Source: Oscillospiraceae bacterium (GTDB lineage Bacteria > Bacillota > Clostridia > Oscillospirales > Oscillospiraceae). Taken from it: a stretch of 32,240 bases of DNA. The DNA lies in NCBI GenBank assembly GCA_009784725.1, contig WQXS01000024.1:1-32240 (forward strand), read 5' to 3'. A model generated the notes under the pieces. That model saw only the letters and a program-made list of their open reading frames with translations, was not told the DNA's origin and searched no databases. Positions 16,617 to 24,778 of the stretch are shown here, piece by piece. Within the stretch, counting starts at the first letter, position 1. The number at the start of each line of letters is the position of its first letter. Made by a program: the position numbers and the translations under genes.

Positions 16617-16696
16617 CGCTGTGTAAATAACTGACGCATTGAAAATTACAGATGCAATGCAAATAACAGGCGCCATTTAAAAACTAATGCCATATC
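16611..16696. repeat. degenerate tandem repeat, about 18 nt period
   Basis: From the last codons of the CAP gene into the gap before the convergent cyclase gene, four to five blurred copies of a unit like AAATAACtGAcGCATTG follow each other, for example AAATAACTGACGCATTG, AAATTACAGATGCAATG and AAATAACAGGCGCCATT. This 89-nt convergent gap shows no clear terminator hairpin. Confidence 0.4.
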
Positions 16697-16705
16697 TGCG
16701 GAGAC

Positions 16706-18934
16706 TCAGCCTCTGGAAAGCCCTTGCTTCTTCTTTTCAATTTTTTCTTCATAAAGCAGGCTGTCAGCGCTAAGCATCGCCGCTTCAAATGATTCCTTTG
16801 TTGCGGCTTCAAGTATTACGCTGCCGATGCTGCTTTGAATATTATACGGATGGAGTTTTCTGTTGTTATACTCGGTAAGCTTGTCGCGGATACGGTTAAC
16901 TAATTGTTTGCCGTCTTTTTCTGATTTTATCGATGAGAATACAACAAACTCATCTCCGCCCATTCTTCCGATAATATCTTCTTCCCGCAGCGTTTCTTTA
17001 AGTATTTCAGAAAAAGCCGATATTGCAATGTCGCCTTCGTTATGGCCGTGAGTATCATTTATATATTTGAGCCCGTCCATATCCATAAACATAATAAACG
17101 GCATTCTTTCAATATCTCTGTTTAAGTGAGGCAGTCTTGAATAAGCAAACTGGAAAAACCCTCTTCTGTTGAGCAATCCCGAAAGCTCATCCGTTATTGA
17201 CAGGGTTTGGATTTTTGTAAGCAGCTCTGCACCTTTTATTGCAGTTGAAATGCTCAGGCGCAGGCTTTCATATGTTTCAACCGGAATTTGCGAATCGTAG
17301 GGTAGCAGCATAACTCCGACCTCATCATCGCGGAAAAATAATGGAATAAAGAAAAGTGTCCTGCGTTCACGCTCAAAATCAAACCCGTCGATTGTGGAAA
17401 AGTCGGAAAAGAGAATAGGATTCCAGCTGTTGTGCTGCATTTTGAATTTTCTGTCACCGTCAAACCCGATTAATGTATCGATTGTTCTGTTTGCATTAGG
17501 TGCTCCGCTCTTAAAAGGTGTGCTGTATAAACCTATCAGCATTGTATTTAATGAAATTGATGGGAGAGATTTACTAAGTTCATCAGCCAGAGCTTCTATA
17601 TCAAAAGCAATTGTTAATGCACTTGTAGCTCTTCTCAAATGCACACGGGCATCGCTGAGATGAAATTCGCTTATTTTATCTTCTTTAATCCTGATGTCAT
17701 ATACAAGAGAAGTAGAATAAAACAACGTAGAAAGGACTGAGTGCAGGTTATCGACTTCATCAGAGTGGCTTTCAACGCTTGTTGAAAGAAGATTTAATAC
17801 TTCATACCATACAGTAAAATCATGTGAGTAATGACTGTATTTTATTAGGATTTCATCAAGAGAATGCAGAAAAGAGTCCCTATGAAACGGTTTTGCTGTT
17901 AATTTACCGTTTAAATTTGTAATCCATCTTGCAACTCTATCCTCCGAAATAATCCCTTCGAAAAGAGGTGTGATATTACGGAGAGCAAAGGAAAATAATG
18001 TATCCTCGGCGGCAGGAGCATCTTCCGGCTTAAAGCTTGATTTGGAAAATTCCTTCTCAAAGCATCCGCATGACTGCCTTGGCACAAAAACGGGTGTTAT
18101 ATATTCGATATCGTCGAATTTTTCATTATTAATTTTACGGCACAGCATCTGTGCGCTGGCAAAGCCTATTTCATAAAAACCCTGGCGTACGGTGCTTATT
18201 GACGGAATGAAGGTTGCTGAAAATCTATCATCATCAAAGCCTGTTACGGCAATATCTGTAGGAACAACAATACTCCTGCTCTTCAGTTCGTTTAATACCC
18301 CTATTGCGCTTTCATCATCACATGCAGCAATTGCATCAACAGTTATTTTACGGTTATCAAGAATTTCAACCACAGCCTCGCGGCCGCTTTCGCTTGTAAA
18401 ATACCCGGGTAAAATGTAATTATCATCAAGCGGTATCCCGTTAGCTTTTAATGCTCTTTTATATCCCTCAAGGCGGTCTTCTGCTTCGGGATGACCGTCC
18501 GGACCTTTTACAAATGCAATCTTCTTTTTCCCGTGCACTTTGATTAAATGGTCGACAGCGCTGTATATTCCGTCTATATTATCAACCAGCACAGACGGAA
18601 GCCCCGGCATGGAATAAGATACAGAAACAACCGGAATATGCTTTGGAATCATATCGGCATAATCTTTGAAATTGTTTATTCCTATGTGCTGTGCGAGAAA
18701 ACCGGCAAAGAGAATTACACCATCGAGTGATTTGCTGTTAACTATTGTTTCAAAGCATGTCTCAAGATGCGAAGCAAAATCATAATCATCTGTCTGGTAA
18801 GTGCCGAAATATGCAGTAAGATGGATATCATTTTGTTTTGCATAGCCTGCAATGCCTGTCCATATTTCATGCAGACATGTGTTGTCTATTGTGGAAAAGA
18901 CTACGGCAAAATGAAGTTTTTTGTTCTTTTTCAT
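16706..18934 (-). CDS. LacI-like sensor / GAF-like / GGDEF diguanylate cyclase, paralogue A
   Basis: A 742-residue cytoplasmic protein predicted to make c-di-GMP from two GTP in response to a bound ligand. Residues about 6-285 are a LacI/PurR effector-binding core (VDNIDGIYSAVDHLI, FVKGPDGHPEAEDRLEGYKRAL, AACDDESAIGVLNEL, VTGFDDDRFS). It begins directly at LHFAVVF with no helix-turn-helix, so it is not a repressor. RQSCGC (Cys289, Cys291) closes that domain. A helical stretch and a GAF-like fold (about 440-570) precede the GGDEF domain (579-735). The GGDEF domain has FMDMDGLKYIND, catalytic GGDEF at 659-663 and an inhibitory RxxD site at 650-653, so feedback-inhibited activity is expected. 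The ATG at 18934 has no good Shine-Dalgarno. It lies 70 nt behind paralogue B with no promoter seen, so the two are probably cotranscribed. The ligand is unknown; a sugar is the family default. Confidence 0.88.
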   Translation of the reverse strand: MKKNKKLHFAVVFSTIDNTCLHEIWTGIAGYAKQNDIHLTAYFGTYQTDDYDFASHLETCFETIVNSKSLDGVILFAGFLAQHIGINNFKDYADMIPKHIPVVSVSYSMPGLPSVLVDNIDGIYSAVDHLIKVHGKKKIAFVKGPDGHPEAEDRLEGYKRALKANGIPLDDNYILPGYFTSESGREAVVEILDNRKITVDAIAACDDESAIGVLNELKSRSIVVPTDIAVTGFDDDRFSATFIPSISTVRQGFYEIGFASAQMLCRKINNEKFDDIEYITPVFVPRQSCGCFEKEFSKSSFKPEDAPAAEDTLFSFALRNITPLFEGIISEDRVARWITNLNGKLTAKPFHRDSFLHSLDEILIKYSHYSHDFTVWYEVLNLLSTSVESHSDEVDNLHSVLSTLFYSTSLVYDIRIKEDKISEFHLSDARVHLRRATSALTIAFDIEALADELSKSLPSISLNTMLIGLYSTPFKSGAPNANRTIDTLIGFDGDRKFKMQHNSWNPILFSDFSTIDGFDFERERRTLFFIPLFFRDDEVGVMLLPYDSQIPVETYESLRLSISTAIKGAELLTKIQTLSITDELSGLLNRRGFFQFAYSRLPHLNRDIERMPFIMFMDMDGLKYINDTHGHNEGDIAISAFSEILKETLREEDIIGRMGGDEFVVFSSIKSEKDGKQLVNRIRDKLTEYNNRKLHPYNIQSSIGSVILEAATKESFEAAMLSADSLLYEEKIEKKKQGLSRG

Positions 18935-19004
18935 ACAGATATTTTCGTTTCTATAAGAATTTTATCCCGGGCTGTCTTTGCTCTGAACTGTATCGGTGTT
19001 TTAA

Positions 19005-21233
19005 CTATTGCCTTGAAAGTCCGCTTTTCTTTTTAGTCATTTTTTCATCGTATAAAAGACTGTCGGCACTCAGCATTGCTTCTTCAAAGCATATTTTTGT
19101 TGCAAATTCAAGAATTATACTTCCGATGCTGCCTTGAACGCTGTAAGGATGCAAGTTTTTGCTGTTATATAGCTTAAGCTTGTCGCGGATTCTTTCTACC
19201 AGCTGATTGCCGTCCTTTACGGACTTGACCGATGATAATACAACAAACTCATCTCCGCCGATTCTGCCGATAATATCTTCTTCACGGAGTGTATCTTTTA
19301 AAATCTCTGAAAATGCAGAAATTGCTTTATCTCCTTCGTTGTGACCGTATGTATCATTTATATATTTTAAGCCATCCATATCCATAAACATCAAAAACGG
19401 CATTCTTTCGGTATCTCTTTGCAGATGGGACAGTCTTGAATATGCAAACTGGAAAAAGCCTCTTCTGTTAAGCAATCCCGAAAGCTCGTCTGTTATTGAC
19501 AGGGTCTGGATTGTTGTTAAAAGCTCGGCGCCTTTTACTGCAGTGGAAATACTGATACGCAGGCTTTCGTATGTTTCTATCGGGAGATGCGGCTGGTATG
19601 GGAGCAGCATAACACCAAGCTCTTCGTCCTTAAAAAATAAAGGAATAAAAAACAATGAACGCCGTTCACGGTCAAAATCAAATCTGTCTATTGTGGAATA
19701 ATCGGAAAACAATATCTGATTCCAACTGTTATGACTCATGTTAAATTTTCTTTTTCCGTCAAAACCGATAAGTGTGTCAATAACCCGGCTCTCTTTTGGG
19801 GAGTTACTTTTTACGGGTTTATTGTATAGTCCGACTAAAATTGATTTCAGCGAAATTGCAGGAAGAGTTTTACTGAGCTCCTCTGCAAGTGCTACAATAT
19901 CGAATTGAATAACTATTGCACTTGTTGCTCTTTTTAAATGAACCCTTGCATCCCTCATCAGAAACTCATTGTTTTTCTCTTCTTTTATCCGAATATCATA
20001 TACGAGTGTGGTTGCATAAAATAATGTCGAAAGAACGGCATGCAGGTCGCCAACTTCTTCTGTATGGAACTCCACAGCAGATGTAAGCAGAGATAATGCT
20101 TCATACCAGCAGGTAAATTCCTGGGAGAAATGGCTGTAGTTTATAAGAATTTCATCAAACAGATGTAAAAATTTATCCATATCAAATGACTTTGCCATTG
20201 TCTCGCCGGCAAGGTTTGAAATCCATTTTTGGACAATATCCTTTGGAATGTCGTTTCCGAAAAGGGTTGTGATATTACGCAGTGTATATGATATGAGGGT
20301 ATCGCCTTTAATCGGGGTTTCTTTAGATTTTGATTCTGTTTTTGAAAGGTCTATTTCAAAACAGCCGCATGACTGACGCGGGACAAAAAGAGGTTTTACA
20401 TATGTAATATCTTCGACCTTTTCCCCGTTTATTTTTGCATTCAGTGCTTTTGCGCTTGTATGTCCTATATCAAAGAAATCCTGACGTGCCGTACTTATGG
20501 AGGGCATAAATATTGCTGCCGCTCTGTCATCGTTAAATCCTGTGACCGCAATATCCGACGGGACAATAATGTCTCGCCTCTTGAGCTCGGTAAGGACGCC
20601 GATGGCACCTTCGTCATCGCAGGCGGCAATAGCGTCAACAGATTGTTTACGGGTATCAAGCAGCTCAATAACAGCATCCCGTCCGCTTTCTCGGCTGAAA
20701 TTCCCCGGTAAAATCAAGCTTTCATTAATTGTAATACCGTTTGATTCCAAAGCGCGTTTATATCCTTTTAAACGCTCTTCGGCTTCGGGATGTCCGTCGG
20801 GACCTTTTACAAATGCTATCTTTTTATTGTTGTGTTCACGAATCAAATGATCAACTGCACCAAAAATACCGCTTTCACCGTCAACCAGAATTGACGGTAC
20901 GCCCGGCATTGGAAATGCAACGGAAACAATAGGGATGTTTTTTGGTATGTTACTCAGATATTCATGAAAATCGTCGATACCGACATGCTTTGTAAGAAAT
21001 CCGGTCAGAATAATAACGCCATCTAAAAATTTGCTGTTTCTGATTGTTCCGAAACAGGTTTCAAGATGCATTGCAACATCATCATCGGTTGACTGATAGG
21101 TTCCGAAATATGCGGTAAGATGAATATTATTCATTTCCGCATACTCGACAATACCCTTCCATATTTGCAATGACCCGGCATTATCTATTGTTGTAAATAA
21201 AACACCAAAATGAAGTCTTTTTCTATTTGTCAC
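19005..21233 (-). CDS. LacI-like sensor / GAF-like / GGDEF diguanylate cyclase, paralogue B
   Basis: The closest relative of paralogue A, collinear with it end to end: both have RQSCGC with Cys289/Cys291, RxxD at 650-653 and GGDEF at 659-663. The motif context is GRIGGDEFVVLSS, where the other three have GRM. The frame can be extended to ATG 21257, but GTG 21233 is preferred. It has GGGAG six bases upstream, gives exactly the same length (742 residues) as A, and aligns VTNRKRLHF with MKKNKKLHF. Upstream is a hairpin that can end transcription of paralogue C, followed by a LacI-type palindrome at 21259-21270, so B probably starts its own transcript that continues into A. The sensor domain differs from A at many surface-loop positions, suggesting a different or differently tuned ligand. 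Confidence 0.88.
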   Translation of the reverse strand: MTNRKRLHFGVLFTTIDNAGSLQIWKGIVEYAEMNNIHLTAYFGTYQSTDDDVAMHLETCFGTIRNSKFLDGVIILTGFLTKHVGIDDFHEYLSNIPKNIPIVSVAFPMPGVPSILVDGESGIFGAVDHLIREHNNKKIAFVKGPDGHPEAEERLKGYKRALESNGITINESLILPGNFSRESGRDAVIELLDTRKQSVDAIAACDDEGAIGVLTELKRRDIIVPSDIAVTGFNDDRAAAIFMPSISTARQDFFDIGHTSAKALNAKINGEKVEDITYVKPLFVPRQSCGCFEIDLSKTESKSKETPIKGDTLISYTLRNITTLFGNDIPKDIVQKWISNLAGETMAKSFDMDKFLHLFDEILINYSHFSQEFTCWYEALSLLTSAVEFHTEEVGDLHAVLSTLFYATTLVYDIRIKEEKNNEFLMRDARVHLKRATSAIVIQFDIVALAEELSKTLPAISLKSILVGLYNKPVKSNSPKESRVIDTLIGFDGKRKFNMSHNSWNQILFSDYSTIDRFDFDRERRSLFFIPLFFKDEELGVMLLPYQPHLPIETYESLRISISTAVKGAELLTTIQTLSITDELSGLLNRRGFFQFAYSRLSHLQRDTERMPFLMFMDMDGLKYINDTYGHNEGDKAISAFSEILKDTLREEDIIGRIGGDEFVVLSSVKSVKDGNQLVERIRDKLKLYNSKNLHPYSVQGSIGSIILEFATKICFEEAMLSADSLLYDEKMTKKKSGLSRQ

Positions 21234-21257
21234 CCTTTTCTCCCACAAAAAGAACAT

Positions 21258-21271
21258 AGTGAACGTTCACA
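21258..21271. promoter_or_regulatory. LacI/CcpA-type operator palindrome upstream of paralogue B
   Basis: AGTGAACGTTCACA contains a perfect 12-nt palindrome (21259-21270) with a central CG, the hallmark of LacI-family operators. It matches the CcpA cre consensus TGWNANCGNTNWCA at every fixed position except the first. It lies 25 nt before the GTG start of the cyclase, so a bound repressor would block transcription. Confidence 0.5.
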
Positions 21272-21375
21272 CTTCTAACCTCAGCAGAATATCATAATTA
21301 TGATAAAAAAACAGATTTCAGGTGTGTAATGCTCATGATTTAATGTAAAATGTTAGTTTACCGTTAAACGAAAAT

Positions 21376-21412
21376 GCAGGGAAGCAAGCCTTATTTTCTT
21401 GATAATCCCTGC
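21376..21412 (-). terminator. probable terminator at the end of paralogue C
   Basis: GCAGGGA and TCCCTGC arms enclose an inner CAAG/CTTG stem; on the minus strand the hairpin is followed by ATTTTCG. It overlaps the stop codon region of paralogue C and separates it from paralogue B. Confidence 0.5.
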
Positions 21413-23625
21413 GCTTTTTTTGCCTTTTTTTCCTCGTACATAACACTGTCTGCGCTGAGAACCGCCGATTCAAAGCATTCATTCGATGTTTCCATAAGAA
21501 TAATGCTTCCGATACTTGCAGATACTTTATATGGATGGTGTTTTTTATCATTATAGCTGTCAAGGCTGTCACGGATACGCTTGATTAATGTTACACCGTC
21601 ATCTTTTGTTTTAATCAGTGATAAAACAACAAATTCGTCTCCGCCCATTCTGCCGATTATATCTTCCTCGCGCAGCGTTTCTTTCAGGATTCTTGCAAGT
21701 ACGCTTATTGCGATATCACCCTCCTGATGACCGAAGGTGTCATTAATATACTTCAGGCCGTCCATATCCATGAACATTACAATCGGGATTCCTTCGGAGC
21801 TTCTGCGCATATGCTGGAGCCGTGAATATGAGAATTGGAAAAATCCTCTTCTGTTTAATAATCCCGTTAGCTCATCGGTTATTGATAAAGCCTGTATTTT
21901 TGAAATCAGCTGCGCACCTTTTATTGCCGTGGAAATACTTAAGCGTAATGCTTCGTATTCATCTGTTGTAATTTGTGCGTCATATGGAATAAGCAAAACA
22001 CCCATTTCATCATCAATGAAGAAGAGCGGGAAGTTATAGAAGGTACGCCGGGTTTTATTAAAATCAAACCCGTCAATCGCTCCAAAGTCAGTAAACTGCT
22101 CCGAGCTTTTTTCATCGTATACTTTCTTGATTTTTTTATTTCCATCGAACCCGATGACAGTTTCAATTGCCCTGTCGGCATTTAACGTACCACTTTTTAT
22201 CGGATTTTTATATATCCCGATAAGTGCCGTGTCCAGAAGCAGCTCGGGAAGAATATGGTGCAGCTCGTCAATAAGCAGGTTGATGTCAAATAATGAAACA
22301 AATGAATTTGCCGACCTTCGAAATATAAGGTGTGATTCGTTAATTTCCTTATCAACTCTGATTTTTTCTCTCAGGCAGGTTTCGTTGATAAGTGATGTCG
22401 CCATGATTATTGCAGACAAAATTGAATGAGCGCATTCAACTTCATCATGGTGCATTTCAACACCAAGTGTTAAAGTATTAAGAACCTCATGCCAGACATC
22501 AAAATCCTTTGAGTAATAGCTGTAATTAATGAGCAGCTCGTCAAATAAGACGAGAAAGTCCTTTTTGCTAAACGGAGAATTTGTAATCGCATTGATTATT
22601 TCCGTAGTCCATTCACATATTGAACTTTGCGGGATAATATTATTAAATATATTTGTTAAGCTTTTAATCGTGAATGCGAAAAGAGAATCTATATTTTCCG
22701 TATTGTCATCCATTTGTGAATATATATTGGTAAAATTACCAACGCAGCCACAGGACTGGCGGGCAATAAACACCGGTGATACATAAATGAGTTCTTCAAC
22801 TTTTTTTCCGTTAAGTTTATCAACAAGAAGCTTTGTGCTGACAGCACCTATTTCGAAGAAATCCTGACGTGCAGTACTTATTGACGGAAGAAAGGTTGCC
22901 GATTCTCTGTCATCGTCAAATCCTGTGACGGCAACCTCTGTCGGGACTAAAATGCCTCTTTCGCGAAACTCGCCGAGAACACCGATTGCGGTTTCGTCAT
23001 CACTTGCGACTACCGCATCAACAGTAATCTTGCGTTTGTCATACATTTCCTTGGCAGCGGCTTCTCCGCGCGTGCGGGAAAAATCGCCGGGGAAAACATA
23101 ATTTTTATCGAATTTAATTGCGTTGTCGGCAAGAGCTTTTTTATATCCGTCAAAGCGCTCTTCGGCCTCGGGGTGCCCGTCCGGGCCTTTGATAAAGGCG
23201 ATTTTGCTTTTACCGTGTATTTTAATAAGGTGGTCTACCGCATCGTAAATTCCGCTTGTGTTTTCGGTAACAACAGAGGGTATGCCGGGCATAGTGTAAG
23301 AGATTGATACCATTGGAAGGGTTTTAGGCAATGAGTCGATGTAGTAGTTAATTTCATCAAGACTTATATTATGAGCAAAAAACCCCGTGAACAGAATTAT
23401 TCCGTCCAGAGAGGTGTTGTTTTTTATCGCATTAAAGCAAGTGTCGTAATGAGGTGCATACTCAGTGTGAGTTGTATGAGTGCCGATATATGCAGTTAAA
23501 TGAATGTCATTCGCTTCGGCATAATCACATATACCGTTCCAGACAGCACACTGACAAGCATCAAAAATAGTAGAAATTAAAACCCCGAAATGCAGTCGTT
23601 TCTTATTCTTTTTACTACGACCCAT
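21391..23625 (-). CDS. LacI-like sensor / GAF-like / GGDEF diguanylate cyclase, paralogue C
   Basis: A 744-residue member of the same family, with Cys292/Cys294 in RQSCGC, an REED inhibitory site and GGDEF at 661-665. Its cyclase domain is nearly identical to that of paralogue D and recognisably different from A/B (ELTGLLNRRGFFQFSYSRL against ELSGLLNRRGFFQFAYSRL). Its sensor domain is divergent (GTHTTHTEYAPHYDTCFNAI). The frame opens at TTG 23640, but ATG 23625 follows GGGAGGG with 7-8 nt spacing and is the better start. A textbook promoter lies upstream (23685-23713), so C is transcribed from its own start after guaA. The middle region carries a charged insert (LREKIRVDKEIN) not seen in the same form in A or B. 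Confidence 0.88.
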   Translation of the reverse strand: MGRSKKNKKRLHFGVLISTIFDACQCAVWNGICDYAEANDIHLTAYIGTHTTHTEYAPHYDTCFNAIKNNTSLDGIILFTGFFAHNISLDEINYYIDSLPKTLPMVSISYTMPGIPSVVTENTSGIYDAVDHLIKIHGKSKIAFIKGPDGHPEAEERFDGYKKALADNAIKFDKNYVFPGDFSRTRGEAAAKEMYDKRKITVDAVVASDDETAIGVLGEFRERGILVPTEVAVTGFDDDRESATFLPSISTARQDFFEIGAVSTKLLVDKLNGKKVEELIYVSPVFIARQSCGCVGNFTNIYSQMDDNTENIDSLFAFTIKSLTNIFNNIIPQSSICEWTTEIINAITNSPFSKKDFLVLFDELLINYSYYSKDFDVWHEVLNTLTLGVEMHHDEVECAHSILSAIIMATSLINETCLREKIRVDKEINESHLIFRRSANSFVSLFDINLLIDELHHILPELLLDTALIGIYKNPIKSGTLNADRAIETVIGFDGNKKIKKVYDEKSSEQFTDFGAIDGFDFNKTRRTFYNFPLFFIDDEMGVLLIPYDAQITTDEYEALRLSISTAIKGAQLISKIQALSITDELTGLLNRRGFFQFSYSRLQHMRRSSEGIPIVMFMDMDGLKYINDTFGHQEGDIAISVLARILKETLREEDIIGRMGGDEFVVLSLIKTKDDGVTLIKRIRDSLDSYNDKKHHPYKVSASIGSIILMETSNECFESAVLSADSVMYEEKKAKKAQGLSRK

Positions 23626-23684
23626 CAAGCACCCTCCCAATAATCACATAATACCCACCACGGGCACAATAACACACAAAGCGT

Positions 23685-23713
23685 ATTATACCACATTTTT
23701 TCGCATATTTCAA
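23685..23713 (-). promoter_or_regulatory. sigma-A promoter of paralogue C
   Basis: On the minus strand TTGAAA, exactly 17 nt, TATAAT. A 10-nt palindrome with central CG (AAAACGTTTT, 23748-23757) and a second GAAAACG copy lie 35-50 nt further upstream and could bind an activator. Confidence 0.8.
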
Positions 23714-23764
23714 AGGTTTGATGAATAATTATACCGTTTTCATACTTAAAACGTTTTCGTTTAT

Positions 23765-24745
23765 TTACTCAAACTCTACCGTGCCGGGGGGTTTGTTTGT
23801 TATGTCGTAGACGATGCGGGAGATTTCGGGGACTTCGGAGGTTATGCGGTCGGATATTTTCATTAACAGGTCGTGGGGGAGATGGATGTATTCGGCGGTT
23901 ATGAAGTCTTTGGATTTGACGGCTCGCAGGGCAAGTATGTAGCCGTATGTGCGGGCGTTGTTGAAGATGCCGACTGAGCGCATGTTTGTCAGAGCAGCGA
24001 AATATTGGTCGGGGTTAAAGTCTGAAGCGTCAATCTCTTCGCGGAAAATGGCATCGGCTTCTCTGAGGATATCAAGCTTATTTTTTGTAATTTCACCGAT
24101 ACAGCGTACTGCAAGACCGGGGCCGGGGAACGGTTGACGTTCGGTAAGCACTGCAGGTAAACCAAGATGATGCCCCAAAGCCCGGACATCACATTTCCGC
24201 AGTGCACGTAAAGGCTCGACAAGCCCTTTGAAATCCATGGTATCGGGCAATCCGCCGACATTGTGGTGGCTTTTAATAACCTTCGATTTTTTTGTACCCG
24301 ATTCAATTACATCGGCAAGGATTGTACCTTGTGCAAGATAATAATCACCGGGTAAGTTTTTTATTCCTTCTTCAAATACACGAATGAATTCCTCACCGAT
24401 TACTATACGTTTTTTTTCGGGGTCAGTCACACCGTGCAGCTTCGCAAGAAAACGCTCTTCGGCATTTATGCGTACAAATTTTAAGTCCCGGTTGCAAAAT
24501 GCAGCTTCAACCATATCTCCTTCATCTTTTCGCATTAACCCATGGTCGACAAAAATGCAGTGCAGCTTACCCGGGACAGCTTTTGCAAGAAGAGCCGCAA
24601 CCACTGACGAATCAACGCCGCCCGATAATGCAAGCAGAACATTATCGGAGCCGACATGATTTTGTATAACCTCAATTGCTCTCGATTCAAACAACGCTAT
24701 ATCAGGCTCATCACCTGCTTTAAGCGCATCATACCTGTTACTCAT
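23765..24745 (-). CDS. guaA: GMP synthase, stand-alone ATP-pyrophosphatase (synthetase) subunit
   Basis: Catalyses ATP-dependent amination of XMP to GMP in the cytoplasm. The 326 residues correspond only to the C-terminal two thirds of ordinary GuaA: the PP-loop LSGGVDSS at 40-47, the FVDHGLMRKDE segment, the ESGTKKSKVIKSHHNVGG lid region, QPFPGPGLAVR and the C-terminal dimerisation tail ending KPPGTVEFE. The class I glutamine amidotransferase domain is absent. The protein has its own start (ATG 24745, AAAGGAA upstream) and an intact frame, so this is the two-subunit form known from archaea and some bacteria, not a fragment. Glutaminase must be encoded elsewhere, or ammonia is used. It lies 33 nt behind cyclase paralogue D, very probably on the same mRNA; GMP leads to GTP, the cyclase substrate. 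Confidence 0.92.
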   Translation of the reverse strand: MSNRYDALKAGDEPDIALFESRAIEVIQNHVGSDNVLLALSGGVDSSVVAALLAKAVPGKLHCIFVDHGLMRKDEGDMVEAAFCNRDLKFVRINAEERFLAKLHGVTDPEKKRIVIGEEFIRVFEEGIKNLPGDYYLAQGTILADVIESGTKKSKVIKSHHNVGGLPDTMDFKGLVEPLRALRKCDVRALGHHLGLPAVLTERQPFPGPGLAVRCIGEITKNKLDILREADAIFREEIDASDFNPDQYFAALTNMRSVGIFNNARTYGYILALRAVKSKDFITAEYIHLPHDLLMKISDRITSEVPEISRIVYDITNKPPGTVEFE

Positions 24746-24778
24746 ATATACAGTTAATTCCTTTCAACAAACAGAATA

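Noticed and set aside
20497-20850. 117-residue plus-strand frame opposite cyclase B
   Set aside because: Mirror of the LacI-like domain; similar Ser/Leu-rich shadows appear opposite the other three cyclases at the same place.
21291-21304. ATCATAATTATGAT palindrome as a second operator
   Set aside because: A short AT-only palindrome expected by chance in an AT-rich gap; it is more likely part of the promoter region of cyclase B, where I could not fix a convincing -35 box.
23765-24745. guaA as a truncated pseudogene
   Set aside because: The missing part is exactly one domain, the remaining frame is intact with its own ribosome binding site, and two-subunit GMP synthases are known.
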